This document shows, piece after piece, positions 33,101 to 45,482 of a stretch of DNA of 64,000 nt. Made by a program: the position numbers and the translations under genes. The notes under the pieces are model-generated. The model did no database searches and was not told the DNA's origin. It was given only the letters and a program-made list of their open reading frames with translations. Each line of letters begins with the position of its first letter. Within the stretch, counting starts at the first letter, position 1. Where the stretch lies: positions 159,223,741-159,287,740 of the forward strand of contig CM041465.1 of the NCBI GenBank assembly GCA_023213395.1, in the 5' to 3' direction. This stretch comes from Cycas panzhihuaensis (Eukaryota > Cycadophyta).

Positions 33101-34500
33101 GAAGCTGAAGAACAAGGAAAGCATTAAGTTTTAGGAATATAAATGGTATGGAAACTACCAATTGAAAGATAGACCCAACATTTGTAATTTGTAAGTCATT
33201 TATGAAGATACTTTTGGTACAAAGGTTAAGGATTACTAGGAGGGTCATGGCTAAAATAGAGCCTAGAGATCCTTAGAGAAGCTCCAAGGGATCTAGGACC
33301 AAGGGGAGAATATTTGGACCCTTAAGAGAGAGCTTGATTAATGTTATATCCCAAAAAGTCCTATGGAAGATATGATTATATGGTCAAATTCCCCTTAAGG
33401 GGAGTACACTATGAAGGAAAGATACTAAACCATATGTTTGAAGGAGGGGATTAGAAAGAACCTATTGTTGTAGGAGTGTGGAATCTAGGTTTCATTCCTA
33501 AAGTGGCAGTCTTTTGGTAGCTATGTCTTCAGAATAAGATTTTGACAATAAATAATCTTCATAGGCAAGGTTTCACCATGACGAACATGTGTGTGCTTTG
33601 TAAGGAGGATGAGGAGATGTTAGACCATATTAGCATTCACTGCTTATTTTCTAGGAGAATCTAGGCTTGTATCTAGTCTAATCTTGGGATAGCATGGGTA
33701 TGCCCTAGGACCTTGCTAGACTAATGGATGATGTGGAAATATCCCTTAGGAGTAGGACATTGGGTTTGCTATGGAAAATAATCCTACTAATGGTGGGATG
33801 GACTATCTCAAAGGAACGAAATAGAAGATTATTCCAAGGGAAGGAATTGGATGAGCTTAGGCTCTACGAAATGATTCGCATGATGATGGTGGAAATTCTT
33901 AAATCCTTGGATGAGGAAAGCATTCTGAAAGAGGAGGGAAGCATCATGGATGGTTGGGGGATAAGAAGACCAAATATTATAGGAGTTAGGAGTAAAAAGA
34001 GCCCTTAGCATCTGCCTATAGATAATTGGGTTAAAATAAATTTTGATGGGGCATCAAAAGGAAATCCTAGTGAGGTAGGAGAGGGAGGTCTTTGTAGGTA
34101 CCTAGATGGTAGGGTGAGATGGGCCTTTATGGAATACTATGGCTAGTAGATAAATTGTAAGGCTAAACTAAAGGCTATGTAGAGAGTAGTGAGTATGGAA
34201 GATGAGGACGATTGTGATAAGGTGATGATTGAAGGAGATTTGTAAAATATGGTTAGGATCCTCAGGGGGGGTACTGAGACTAATTGGCATAATGTGTACA
34301 TAGTTAGGGATGCTCAAGATTTTCTAAGATCCAAACATTATTCTCAAATTCACCACATATATAGAGAGAGTAACATAGCTACTGATTGGCTCACCAATTA
34401 GGCAGTTTTAAACAAAAGAATGGGGGTTTGGAAAGAGAACTTTCTAGAGGAGCTTCTGAGTCTAGTCAGCTTGGATGTATTAGCCTAAGAGAGGGTAAGC
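33101..34500 (+). pseudogene. LINE ORF2 zinc-ribbon (zf-RVT) and RNase H
   Basis: V-F-W-x-L-C-L-Q-N-K-I-L-T and C-V-L-C-K-E-D-E-E, with downstream H-I-S-I-H-C (about 33500-33650), form the zf-RVT domain. 33724-34008 is the following open linker. RNase H starts at about 34030 with N-F-D-G-A-S-K-G-N-P and has A-K-L-K-A-M near 34163, E-G-D-L near 34234, and the terminal H-I-Y-R-E-S-N-I-A-T-D-W-L near 34355-34395. All key acidic positions are recognisable. Broken by TAG stops. Confidence 0.85.
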
Positions 34501-34648
34501 TAGCCATTGGGCTTGTCATGGCTTTTAGAGATAGAGTGGTTTTCTAATTTTGCTAGGCCATGGGCATGTCATGGCCATCTTGTTCTAGTTGATAGGCAAA
34601 TTCTATGAAAGGTTTGGGGACCTATTAAAACCCCTTCTACTTTTTACT

Positions 34649-34667
34649 AAAAAAAAAAAAAAAAAAA
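34649..34667 (+). other. LINE 3' poly-A tail
   Basis: A run of about 17-18 A after the RNase H and a short 3' UTR marks the end of the LINE that starts at 23414. Confidence 0.85.
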
Positions 34668-34931
34668 TCATATCTTAATGTAATTACTTTAAATACATAC
34701 ATGTTTTATACTATGCACACATCATGCATAAATAATTATCTGCATAAATTTAAATTAATATACTATTAATTTACCTATTTTATCTCCTATTACCTATTTC
34801 ATCTCCTATATGTGGCTTTGTGTGGCTTCATCTTTGTATGTAAATCTCTTTATCTAGACCCTGAATCTTAGTCACAACATGTCTTTGATAGGCTTTCAAC
34901 TCATCTTCATAAGAACCTTCAACTCACTATG
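34668..34931. other. AT-rich spacer, nothing recognised
   Basis: No gene, repeat or element end is seen up to the PBS-like sites at 34932. Confidence 0.5.
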
Positions 34932-35440
34932 ACTCTAATATCATATTAAAAATATAAAATTCCTTTGATACCAAGTTAAAATTTAGAATTATCATGGTAT
35001 GATATAATGGGTATAATCTAGTGAAAACATAATAACCATATATAATGAATGAATTAACTCATGAAGAATGTACATACATAATGGAATAAACATGAATAAT
35101 AAAGTAAATAATAGATAAAGCATGAACCATAAGAGAAATGATATATTTATATGTGAAAAACTCAATGTAAAAAAAAAACACAAGAGAAAGTTGAGTTTGG
35201 AGTTCCTTTTAGATATCATAATTAATACATCTATTTTTTCAAGTTTTTAAGTGGTGTGTATATATATTTATAGTAAAATTTACTTCATGAGAGCCCATGA
35301 TTTCTCAAGTTATTTTATTATCTAATAGGATATTTTTATAGATAAATGTACATCTACATATCTCAATGCAGCTAGTGAGTGGGTTTATGTAGACGTCATC
35401 AACATTAATATTAAATATTATATATGTGATTAATTCAACA
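34932..35440 (-). mobile_element. Probable copia LTR with PBS-like sites
   Basis: Two minus-strand PBS-like strings (TGATATTAGAGT at 34932-34943; TGGTATCAAAG at 34963-34973) precede a roughly 460-bp AT-rich segment ending TTCAACA at 35440 (minus TGTTGAA). The arrangement matches copia-1 at 5315-5698. No partner LTR; the inner edge is uncertain. Confidence 0.5.
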
Positions 35441-36210
35441 TATTCCAATAATTAATCTATAAGGCTCCTATTAGAATAGAGGAGGATATAAATGTCATGC
35501 ATTAAATTACAAATGGTTAATCCCCTAGTCTAGATGGATTTCCTTGTGAATTTTATAAATCCACCTAGGACTTCATTGGTTATATTGTCTTGAATGTTTG
35601 TCAAGAAGTGATTTAGATAAGCTTCTTAAGGGAAATTATTAATTAAGTCTTTATTAATCTCATCTTAAAAGGATGTGATCCATAATATATTTTAAGTTGG
35701 AGCTACATTACCTCTTAACATATCATATAAAATCTTAGTAAGGGCTTTAGTTCTCAAGATCAAACTACTTCCATCTAAGATCATTCATTTGAAATAAATA
35801 GGTTTTATCATGGTAAGATTCATACTAGAAAACATCATTGGTGTGGAAGAAGGAATGTAGTAGGCTGGAACCATTGATTAGGAGATAATATTTAAGAAGC
35901 TAGACTTTGAGAAAGCTTATGAATGAGTTGAATGGATCTTTATCATAGATATCATCAAAGATTTAGGTTTTGGTGAAAGGTCTATAAGGATAATTTAAGT
36001 CCTTTTTAAGGATGCCTCAACCAAAATCTTAGTTAATGGGGTGCTTACTTAGTCTATATAGCTTTAATATAAAATAATATAAGGTTGCCCTTTTGTCCCT
36101 TTTTATTTCTATTATTAGTTGATGCTTTAAGATATTTATTATATGATAAAGTTAACTTTGGATTACTCAAAGGTATCAAACTATTAGTAGTAATATTTAA
36201 TTATTATTTT
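35441..36210 (+). pseudogene. Older LINE reverse transcriptase fragment
   Basis: Different from the LINE at 23414-34667. Broken frames read S-P-x-L-D-G-F-P-C-E-F-Y-K-S-T at about 35525-35570, then a K-L-D-F-E-K-A-Y block at about 35898-35925, S-I-R-x-V-Q-like text at 35970, the G-C-P-x-x-P-F-L-F block at about 36085-36115, and V-D-A-L-R-Y-L-L. The catalytic F-x-D-D is not reached. The fragment has no zf-RVT or RNase H. Confidence 0.72.
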
Positions 36211-37230
36211 AAACCCCTTATATACACTCTCTCTTATATAATCATGAATATATGAGTCTATGAAGAATTATAAAAGCTTATCTACTCATACACTCTCATA
36301 GGTCTTTATAGTGGTTCTCAAAGGTGATTAGATATTTAAGAGGCACATGTACTTATATATATATATATTCTCTCATAGTATAATATTTGGAGATGATAAT
36401 TTCCCTTAACATTTATTATCTTCTATGTTGATGTATAATCCATCTTTGTAATGCTTATTGTTGTATCTTAATATACAAATATATGCTTCATTGATTATCT
36501 TTTTCTTACATGGAATTAGAGTAATTTTATTTCTTTCTAACATGGTATTATAGCTTTAAGTTAAGATCCTGTAGAGCATATTTATGAATTATCAAAGCCA
36601 TATACTGCTTCTTATAGATTATTAGAGTTATGCAGTTTAATCCTAGAAATTTAATTAGAGCCCTTTCTTATTTCTTTTTAGAACAAAAGAATGGATATTA
36701 TGGATAACAGAACTAAGTTTAGTGTGGAATTTTATATGCTTGATGTGACCACTCAATTAAATTAGCACAATTTATGAAGTAGAGTTTACAATGTGAACTA
36801 TTTTAGATGTCAATTTATTAGACTCATTTTTATATCCATGTGGTGCCAAAATAATTAGCATGCAGTAGTTTTGAAGCCAAGTCCAAATTTTATTATTAAA
36901 GAGGATTATTGGTATAGTTTTTTGGATGATATTATGAGTAACCTAATAAGGATTCTCTACCAATTTTAGGATATATTTTTTAGATTCTTACTTATTATAA
37001 AGAGGAACTACCATGTGAAATCCATGAAGATTTTGAATGCAGAAAAACAAAATATAGGAATATGTAAAGATTGTAAACATGTGGCCCACAAAGGAAATCT
37101 ATCATTATAGGTCATGCCAAAAATAATAGAGGAAATAATGTTTCATCACAAAGTATATAAATACCTTCCATAGGTAAAGGCATATAGAGATTGAAGACTC
37201 ATATATTTAGAGGGGAGAACATTAAGCTCA
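36211..37230 (+). mobile_element. Probable copia 5' end remnant (LTR, two PBS-like sites, gag-like start)
   Basis: TGGAATTAGAGT (36511-36522) and TGGTATTATAGC (36543-36554, after TTCTAACA) follow an AT-rich LTR-like stretch. A frame opens M-D-I-M-D-N at about 36690 but decays at once. 37060-37100 contains a C-K-D-C...H-x-x-H-K-G-N string that could be a gag knuckle relic. The boundaries are guesses. Confidence 0.4.
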
Positions 37231-38677
37231 GAGAATGGATGTCTCCATTAGAAGGGAAACTCCATAAGTAGCCTATAATGGGTGTCTCAAATTAGAAGAC
37301 AAAGTTATTTATACTATGAGGTGAATGGAATATGATTAGTTTTTATACATTTACTTCTAAGTAGGGGCACTCCTCTAGTAATTCTCTTGGCCTTCATAGT
37401 CCTATTTATAGCCCACAATGTGGCCCATAATTTTTGTAAGTCCTCACATAGACATTAGACCTCCACAAATTTGTGTAAGATCTCACATTATTAAGCTATA
37501 CTTTTTTCTCATTATAATCATATTTTTTTAGAGTTTTTCATGTTTATGATGTTGCTACTATAGGCCCATGGTAGATATACTTTGATCTACTATGATTTGC
37601 TCTTAAATTTCATCAAAATTTATTCAGAAAGTGTTGCCAAATCTTATATGTAATTTATCATTTGATTTTTAGAGGATATATTATTTTATTAAATGTTTTA
37701 ATTAAATTAAATTACGTTTGATAATACTTGAGTTCTATCCATTAACTTCTAATGATGCCACATGTGAAAATTCATGTAACTAATGCCTTAGGCAAGAAGG
37801 GCCAAATGGTAATTTTTAATATTTTCTAATTTTTTATGATATATTCTCATTATTTTTGCTATAACTCATACATACAAAGTTAGAAATTAGAAGTATTTAG
37901 TTCATTAAGAAGCTAATTTCTATACCTTCAAAATAACTGGTCAAGAGAAGGTTAACTTATAGGTTCTATTTTTCTCTAAATTTTTAGGCAATGGTTAAAC
38001 TATTGATATTATTCTACTTCACATTGGGGATGATGGTTCTAAATGTATTTATTAAATAATTTACCTCCTTCAAGAGAGAAAAGTCTTATTCCAAGTTAGA
38101 TTTAAAGCTAATTTAATTAGTTCCAAGTCTCTTTTTTTGGCTCCAAATTTATTTGACCTCTTTAAGAAAAAGAGAATCTAATGGTTTCTCTAATATAATA
38201 AGAGCCTATTATTTTAAAGAGAGAGTTGAAAATAAAAAAATTCAATTATAATATGTTGTATTTCCTTTGTTCTTTTAAGTTGTAGCTATTAAAATGAGCA
38301 TATGATTGGCCAAAGGGTTGAGATCCATCGTGAGATCAATAACACATCCATTTGGCTAAGTTGTTTATCATATTCCTAGGATATATATTATTAGTGGTAT
38401 TCCTAATTAGAGAGCAACATACCATAAGTGCTTCATAAAATATAAGAGGTTGTATTAGCTAATTACTTATGCAATCTAATAGTTGGTCTTCATTTTATAT
38501 GGACATTAACAATTGTATATAAATTAAGGACATCTTATAAAACTTTCCATATGAAGTAAACTTCTTAGTTGAGGAAATAATATATTGTTGTATTAAAAGT
38601 AGAAATTAAATGTACTCAAGAGAAAAATGATGAGAATATTAAAAATTAATAAGGAAATCAATGATCTGACAAGTGGA
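37231..38677. other. AT-rich region without recognised gene
   Basis: No supported ORF, element end or repeat. 37800-37980 reads like retrotransposon leader sequence, but nothing decisive is visible. Confidence 0.4.
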
Positions 38678-38860
38678 TGATGTTGATGAACACCAGGGTC
38701 TTTAAACCCCATAAATAAATATCAAGAGTGCATTGACACACCACTTAAGGTCCATTATTTCCTAGAATTGACAAATGCCAAAAAAGTACTATCCCTCTAT
38801 ACCATATTAAGATTTGGGAAATAGCCCTGATGTGGATATTATCTTAATATTTCTCCCCTA

Positions 38861-40200
38861 TAATTCCCACCTGGGGAGATTCCAAGCTTATCTCTAAACT
38901 TAATAAATTTTATTTTATTGAGTGTCTTTGTGAAGATGCATATCACCTAATCCTTTATGCTATAGTAAACCAACTCTAACTCAACTTACTACACTAGCTC
39001 TCTAATAAAGTGATGTTATCTTTTTATGTGCTTGATATTTCTATGAAACATTAGATTCCTAGTCTTCTGAATGGTACTTTAGTTATCATAAAATAACTAT
39101 GTGAGACCAATCTATTCCTCATGTAAATCCTAAAGCAATCTCCTGAGCTAAATTATCTTAGAAGATCCTGCTATAATTATCTTGTACTCTACTTCTGTAG
39201 AAGAAAGAGCCATTATCGCCTGTTTCTTTGAACTCCATGCCATTGTTACTAAACTTAAATTGAATGCATAACCTAATTTAGATTTTCTATCATCTATACA
39301 GCCTGCCCAGTCTAAGATTATATAACTAATCAACTTGCAATCCCCTAATGACCTATAATGTAGTCCATAACTAATAGTTCCTTTGAGATACCCTAGAATC
39401 CTTTTGGCTACTTGCCAGTGTTTTATCTTAATCTCATGCATAAACTTAGAAACCACACTGACTAAATGCATAATGTTTAGTCAAGTAATTAGTATCAACT
39501 AATTCAAATTCCTTAAACTTAGATAATTTTAATCTAATATTTATTGGTGTTGTAAGTGGATTACAATTGGCCATATTAAATTTATATAACAAATCTAATA
39601 TGCATTTTTTTAATGATATAAATATTCCTTTTTCATCTTGCCATACTTCAATGACTAAGTCCTAAATCTATCATTTAAAACTCCTTATGCATATTTTGCT
39701 TAAATTTTTAGGACAAGTAATCATAATTTCTAATATATACTAGGTCATCTATATATAATCCTATAATTAATATTGGATTACCTTTTAACTTTATATATAA
39801 GTTAGCATCTTATTAGCTCCATAGGAATCCTTTATCATTGAAGTATTTATTGATCTTAGATTATCATATTCTAGCTGCTTGTTTTAAGTCCATACAAGGT
39901 CTCTTTTAGTCTATAGACCTTGTCTTCCTTACCTTTTACTTGAAATACCTTAGGCTGTTGGACATATATCTCTTCATCAATATAACAATTTAAGAAGACA
40001 CTCTTCACATCCATATGATGGACTATCCAACTTTGTTGTGTAGTTAACACCATGGCTAATCGAACTATTTCTAACTTTGCAACTAGTGTAAATGTTTTAT
40101 TATAGTCTATGCTATTAACTTGAACATAACTCTTTGTAACTAATTATGACTATAATTTGCAATTGAACTATTTAACTTAATCTTATAGACCCATTTTTTC
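38861..40200 (-). pseudogene. copia-5 RT and RNase H
   Basis: 39471-39148 is open for 107 codons of RNase H/connection: H-W-Q-V-A-K-R-I-L-G-Y-L-K-G-T, D-W-A-G-C-I-D-D-R-K-S, and W-S-S-K-K-Q-A-I-M-A-L-S-S-T-E-V-E-Y. This is good enough to show the catalytic D and E positions. RT carries Y-I-D-D-L at 39742-39756. 40053-39871 has H-M-D-V-K-S-V-F-L-N, V-Q-Q-P and L-Y-G-L-K. Frames in between are broken. The RT motif Asp residues are retained, unlike in copia-4. Confidence 0.85.
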
Positions 40201-40559
40201 CTAATGATATTTTTCCTTGGTATCAAATCAACTAACTCTCAAGTATTATTTTTCACTAAGGAACTATATTCATGTTTTATTGTTTCTTTACATTCCTATT
40301 AACTATTTACCTTTTCAAAGTTTTGAGGCTTATTTGACTCTATAACTTGATTCATTAGTGTAAAATTTACTCCATGAGATCTAGTTTTCCTTCTTTGAAA
40401 GTTTGTATCTAAAATATCCTGAGGGGTATAACCCATTTATACCCATTTTAGACCCTTTTAATTTGAAGTAGATGGGCAAGCTCTACTTGTATTAAATATA
40501 TTTGTACCATTTGAGTCAAGTTTTATATCAATTGTAATGCTTCTCTTTTTATATTTTTT

Positions 40560-41560
40560 GATAACTTCCTCTTAATAGAATTCATCTTTATTGAAGATGA
40601 CATCCTTGTGCATGATGATTCGTTTACCCTTAGGGTCATACAATTTATATGATCTTTATGTATCATTATATCTTATAAATATGTACTTAGTGATTTTATT
40701 ATTTAACTTGGTCCTTCTCTCTTTTAGAACATGTGCATATGTTATGTACCAAAAAGTTCTTAAGTATTTGATTCTTAGTTTGTGACCTATATAAGCCTCT
40801 TCAGATGTGACCCAACTCACTACCTTTATTATGTATTTTCTCAATAAATGAATAGTTATGTAAATAACTTCTATTTAACATTCATTGTTAAGATGCTTAT
40901 CCTTAACCATGCTCCTATCCATCTTGGTAATGGTCCTATTTATCCTTTTTACTACTCTATTTTATTGAGGAGTATAATGATTAGTGAGTTATTTCCTTAT
41001 CTCATAGTACTTATAATAGTCCTTGAACTCATTTGAAATGAATTCTTCTCTATTATATAGTCCAAGGATCAATATTTTGTGGCCACTTTGTCTTTTAATC
41101 ATCACTTTGAAATCAATAAAGCATTGAAGTATATATGATTTAAACTTAAGGAAATAAGCCCAAGTCATTCTTGTAAAGTTATTAATAAATGTTATGAAGT
41201 ACTTAGATCCTCTAAGTGATGTTACATTTATTAGTTCATATAAATTTATATACGCTGGTTGAAAAGGCTTGTTTGATCTATAATTATCATTTAGAAATAA
41301 TTTCCTTTATTGTTTACTTAGAATACATCCCTTATAAACTTCTTTGCTATATTCAATATTGGGTAGACCAATCACCATTTCTATTTTCTTCCTTAATTTT
41401 AAATTGTTGTAGTTCACATTGAAAGATCTTTTATGCCAAGTCTCACTATCCATATTAATCAATGCCTTCAAGGTTTAATATCATTTAGGGGTATAACTAA
41501 CTTAAATAATCTACCACTACTCATTTGAATCTTAGAAACTATTGCTCCATTCTTTAACTT
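40560..41560 (-). pseudogene. copia-5 integrase
   Basis: 40844-40656 reads Y-L-R-T-F-W-Y-I-T-Y-A-H-V, R-R-T-K-L-N and K-Y-I-F-I-R-Y-N-D-T, the integrase C-terminal landmarks. The core and zinc region follow to about 41420 in short pieces. The plus-strand frames here are antisense shadows. Confidence 0.7.
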
Positions 41561-42500
41561 ATCCTTAATTATGCACTCGCCATTATCAAAGATAATTTTA
41601 TACTTTTGCTCCATCATTTATCCAACTAATAGTTAATTCTTATTGAGTGTAGGGATTTGAAGTACATCATTGATATACTTAGTTTCTCTAAAATCTATTT
41701 AGATGGTTACATTCTCTTTACCTATTGCAACTTGAGTAATATTATCCCTAAACTTGATTTTACTTGTTTGAGTATTATCCAACTCTTTAAACTATTTTTT
41801 CCTATGAGTCATATGATTAGAGAAACCTGGATCAATATATCAATTATCCTATTCTTTATTAACCATTAGACTTGATAGAAAAACTCTTCTATTCTCCCTT
41901 AGTTCTTCAACTATTATATTTACTACTCCCCTTTGCATGTTGGACCTTTTTATAAAATAATTATTTTCTAAGTGTTTATTTCTATGGTAGTAGGAATATT
42001 GTATTGTTCCTCTTCCTCTACCTCTAGGACTTCTTCTTTGTCCTTGATTCCTTCCTCTTGGACTTTGTCCTCTTCCTCTTTTTTAACATCTAAAACCTTA
42101 TCCTTGACCTTGATTAAATTAGCCTTGATAGTATTAGCATTGTTCTTGATGGAATGAATTTTAACCTTGATAAAACTGATCTTGTCCTTGATGAAATTTT
42201 CCTTGGTTTTTAAAGTTTTGTCCCCTTCCTCTAGGAGATTGATCTCTTCTCTTAGAACTTTAGCTTTTATAAGATGGCCTAATTTTTTTCTTAATGGATA
42301 ATGCATGCTCTAAGAACTTGTTATATCTTTCTTTCCTTTAATAGCTAATAACGTGATACTAAGTTGATCAACTCTAAGTATTATAAGGTATTTAAAGACT
42401 TAAATGCTTCTAGATACCATCTCAAACCTATTGATGTCATTTCCTTAGAATTTTTTCTACCAATTTCTGTTCATAAATAACTTATCGTAAGGCTTGTTAA
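41561..42500 (-). pseudogene. copia-5 protease, nucleocapsid and gag C-terminus
   Basis: Protease remnants (L-S-V/x-x-M block near 41620, N-x-T-x-M-T-H-R near 41800) lead to a knuckle relic (H-R-N-K-H-L-E-N-N-Y with Cys lost) at about 41950-41990. The R-G-R-G-R nucleocapsid lies in another frame. 42306-41968 is an open 112-codon K/E-rich frame produced by reading this purine-rich strand out of frame. Gag continues to about 42500. Confidence 0.6.
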
Positions 42501-43077
42501 AATAATGTTTATTTCAAATTATTGAAAAATATGCCAACATTGGGGTTGGTGGAGCCAACTTTGGCTAACCCTTGTCAGCTTTTAATTATTTTTTTAATGG
42601 TGTTTCTCAATACCAAAGATGATAGATGTTGGACTTTGACTAATATTTTGTCTATCTATATCAGGCTTCACGCCCCCCTGGTATTCTTTAACATCACCAA
42701 TTATCTCAAAAACATTTATTAGTTTGATTATTTTTCATTATGGCCTTGTAATTCTTAGTTCTCTTTGACTCCTACTTCCTTCATTTGGTATCAAATCAAG
42801 CATGCATAACACACATAGCCTTATAGAGCATCTTGGATGAATACATTATGTATTACAAATAAATATTTGCATATTTTTCTTATGGAGTATAATAAATTTG
42901 TTTGATATTCTTGCTTGTTAGATGTTTTTTTACAGGTTTTGTTGCTACAGGTAGCCATTTGAAGATAATCCATAGATTTATCTTAAGTCTCTTTTGATAA
43001 TATTTTGAGTCTCTTTAGCTCTTCTACTATCTACTATTCAAACATCCCTCTATTAGACTTGTACTAGCCTACTCCTG
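42501..43077 (+). other. Spacer with a possible LTR end and PBS
   Basis: TGGTATCAAATC at 42786-42797 after CTTCCTTCATT resembles a plus-strand PBS following an LTR. The upstream 250 bp could be an LTR remnant. No coding sequence follows before copia-6. Confidence 0.35.
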
Positions 43078-44808
43078 TGATGCTACTAACTGTGAGCACC
43101 AGGGAGTAGAGTAGAATAAGATATTATGCCATCATGCCAAAAATTCTTAATATAATTCTAAAAGTAGGTGGTATTGAAAAACACCATGTTACTATGCCCC
43201 TTATATTTATAGGTTAAGAGGTAGGTAGGAGCCTACCTTAACTGATATTTTTGTGAAAAATAAAATAATAAAATAATAAAATATTAAATAAATTAATATA
43301 TGCCTTTATTTGATGACAACTAAGGTCGTCTCAAAATGGATAGGGTGGCCTGCATACTCCCAAAGCACTTACATACATTTAATAAATATTATATATAACA
43401 TTCTCTTCTAAAATGTTTATTATATGTAACTCCAAGATTTTCTCTAAATTTATGGAACTTAACTTTTCAAAGTGCCTTTGTAAAGATGTTTGTTGCCTAA
43501 TCTTCCATGCTATAATATACCAACTCTATTTCACCTGCTTGGATGAGTTCCCAAATGAAATGATGTTATGTTTTAATATATTTGATTTACCATGGAAGAT
43601 CGGATTACATGTCATTTGAATGGTGCTTTAATTATCACACCAAATCTTGGTAGGACCATTCTGTTCCAACTAAGATTATGTAGTAGACGACGTAGCCAAA
43701 TTGTTTTGTATGCATTGGAAATTACCACCTTATACTCTACTTTTGCTATAAATAATGAAACAGTATTCTAATTTTTAGAACTTCATGTAATAGCTACTAA
43801 ACTTAAACTGAATGTATATCTAAAAGTAGACTTTTGATCATTAATGTCACTTGCCTAGTTAAAATCTATATACCCGGTCAATCTAAAATTTGGTGAAGGT
43901 TTGTAGTGTAGCCCATAGTCTATCATACCCTTTAGATACTGTAGAATATACTTAGCTGCTTACCAATAAGAAGATTCAGGATCTTACATAAATCTCAACA
44001 TAACACTAACCATATATATGATGTCAAGTCATATAGATGTTAAGTATATTAGGCTCCTGATCAACTGTCTATATAATATAGGATCTACCAATGTAGACTC
44101 ATCAAGTTTGGATAGTTTAATACCAACTTTGGATGGTGTGGATAAGGCCTTGCAATCACTCATCTTAAACTTTTGGAGTAAGTCTAAGGTATATTTCCTT
44201 TGAGAGAAAAATACTATTATCATCCTACTAAACTTCCAATCCTAGGAAGTAATATATCAACCCTAAGTTTATCATTTTAAACTCTTTACACATGTTATCC
44301 TTGAATTTTTAAGAGAGGTGGGAGTCATTTCCTATATAGATAAGATCATCTATATAAAGTCCCACAATTAATATAGAATCTCCTTTAATTTTAATATACA
44401 AATTCAGATCTGATTAAGTTCTTTTGAATCCTTAGTCTTTGAAATATTTGTCTATCTTAGATTGCCATGTATTAGTTGCTTGTTTTAAACCATAAAGTGT
44501 ATTTTTTAGTTTATACACTTTATTTTCTTCCCCCCTCACTTCAAAACCTTTTGGTTATTGTATATAAATGTCCTCTTCAATGTAGCCACTAAGGACTATG
44601 CTTTTAACATCCATATGATGAACATCCTAGCCCTTTTAGTCAACTAGACTCAATATTATACGAATGATTTCCATCCAAGTAATAGGAGCAAAAGTTTCAC
44701 TATAATCTATGCCTTATTTTTTGACATATACTTTGGCAACAAGTTTAGCTTGGTGTTTATAAATGAATTCATCTAATTTAAATTTGGTCTTATAGACCCA
44801 TTTGGTTT
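43078..44808 (-). mobile_element. copia-6, 3' part: LTR, RNase H and RT
   Basis: 3' LTR 43078-43400 (TGATGC...ATAACA, 323 bp), PPT TAGAAGAGAA (43401-43410), RNase H (43411-44020) and RT (44021-44808). RT has Y-I-D-D-L near 44340-44355 and the L-Y-G-L-K/K-Q-A block near 44470-44500. 44223-44029 is open (Y-T-L-D-L-L-Q-K-F-K-M-S-D-C-K, normal just after the catalytic core). The frame stops at 44808, where the gypsy LTR begins, and continues at 62014. A GACCCATTTGGTTT string at the junction matches GACCCATTTAGTGT in copia-2. Confidence 0.88.
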
Positions 44809-45442
44809 TGTTTCCTGGCTACTGGGAATGGGTATAGACATGTCGACTTAGGTAAATGTAGGTATGCTTCCTCCTTTTTGCCTTTATTATTTTTTTGGAA
44901 AGGTAAATAGAAGCATCGCCCATTGCATGACTGCCTGTCATATTTGAGTGATTACCTTGCACCTATTACTTGATCATGCTGCTTATCATCTTTTCAGCCT
45001 ATGATGACCCATGGGACCTATCTCTCTGCAAGGCAGGCATCCCCATGGTGCTTTACAACCCTTCGCACCACCTCCATGTCACTTCAAGCCTCACCCAACT
45101 CGTGTGACCTGCTCACACCCTGATCTTGTATCTTCTTGTAGCATTTCTGGGAATCTTAACTCCTGATATCCTACTTAGTCTAGCCTACACGTCACCCAAA
45201 CTATTCCCAGCCACCTGGACAGGAGGGCCAGCCCCTCCTAGACCTAGTACATCTCCATTTAGGGCTCCTAGAACCCCTGTCATTGCTATTTTAGCATTCT
45301 GGTCTCACATTGCTGTAAACTTAGCAGTACCGTGAAGTTTGCTGCATGCGACTATTGCTCACTATTTTTTTATCTGCCGTGAAAATTCTCGCTCTTTTTG
45401 CAGAACTGCCATGTGGATAAGTCACCAACTTGGCCCTACCTA

Positions 45443-45466
45443 AACCCTAATCACTCGATTAGGGTT
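45443..45466. promoter_or_regulatory. Inverted telo-box palindrome upstream of TATA
   Basis: AACCCTAAT, six-base loop, ATTAGGGTT. Each arm contains the plant telo-box core (A)AACCCTAA. The 3' LTR equivalent is 59832-59855 with 10-bp arms and a 4-base loop. It lies 8-9 bp before TATA in both LTRs, so it is probably part of the LTR promoter. Confidence 0.7.
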
Positions 45467-45474
45467 AGGATGGG

Positions 45475-45482
45475 TATATATC
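45475..45482 (+). promoter_or_regulatory. TATA box of the gypsy LTR promoter
   Basis: GGGTATATATCCC context in both LTRs (second copy 59864-59871). Confidence 0.65.

Larger units (their letters stand above)
38678..42500 (-). mobile_element. copia-5: decayed Ty1/copia element, 5' truncated
   Basis: The minus-strand order is gag fragment, nucleocapsid, protease, integrase, RT, RNase H, PPT (TAGGGGAGAA at about 38851-38860) and a short 3' LTR-like segment 38678-38849 (TGATGTTGATGAACACCAGG; compare TGATGC...GAGCACCAGG in copia-6). It has no PBS or 5' LTR; homology fades at about 42500. Confidence 0.8.

Noticed and set aside
23414-34667. Two separate LINE copies flanking copia-4
   Set aside because: The endonuclease leaves and resumes at adjoining residues in the same orientation, so one copy split by an insertion is the simpler reading.
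41968-42306. K/E-rich 112-codon ORF as a coiled-coil protein
   Set aside because: Out-of-frame reading of the purine-rich nucleocapsid segment of copia-5. The R-G-R-G-R frame is the real one.
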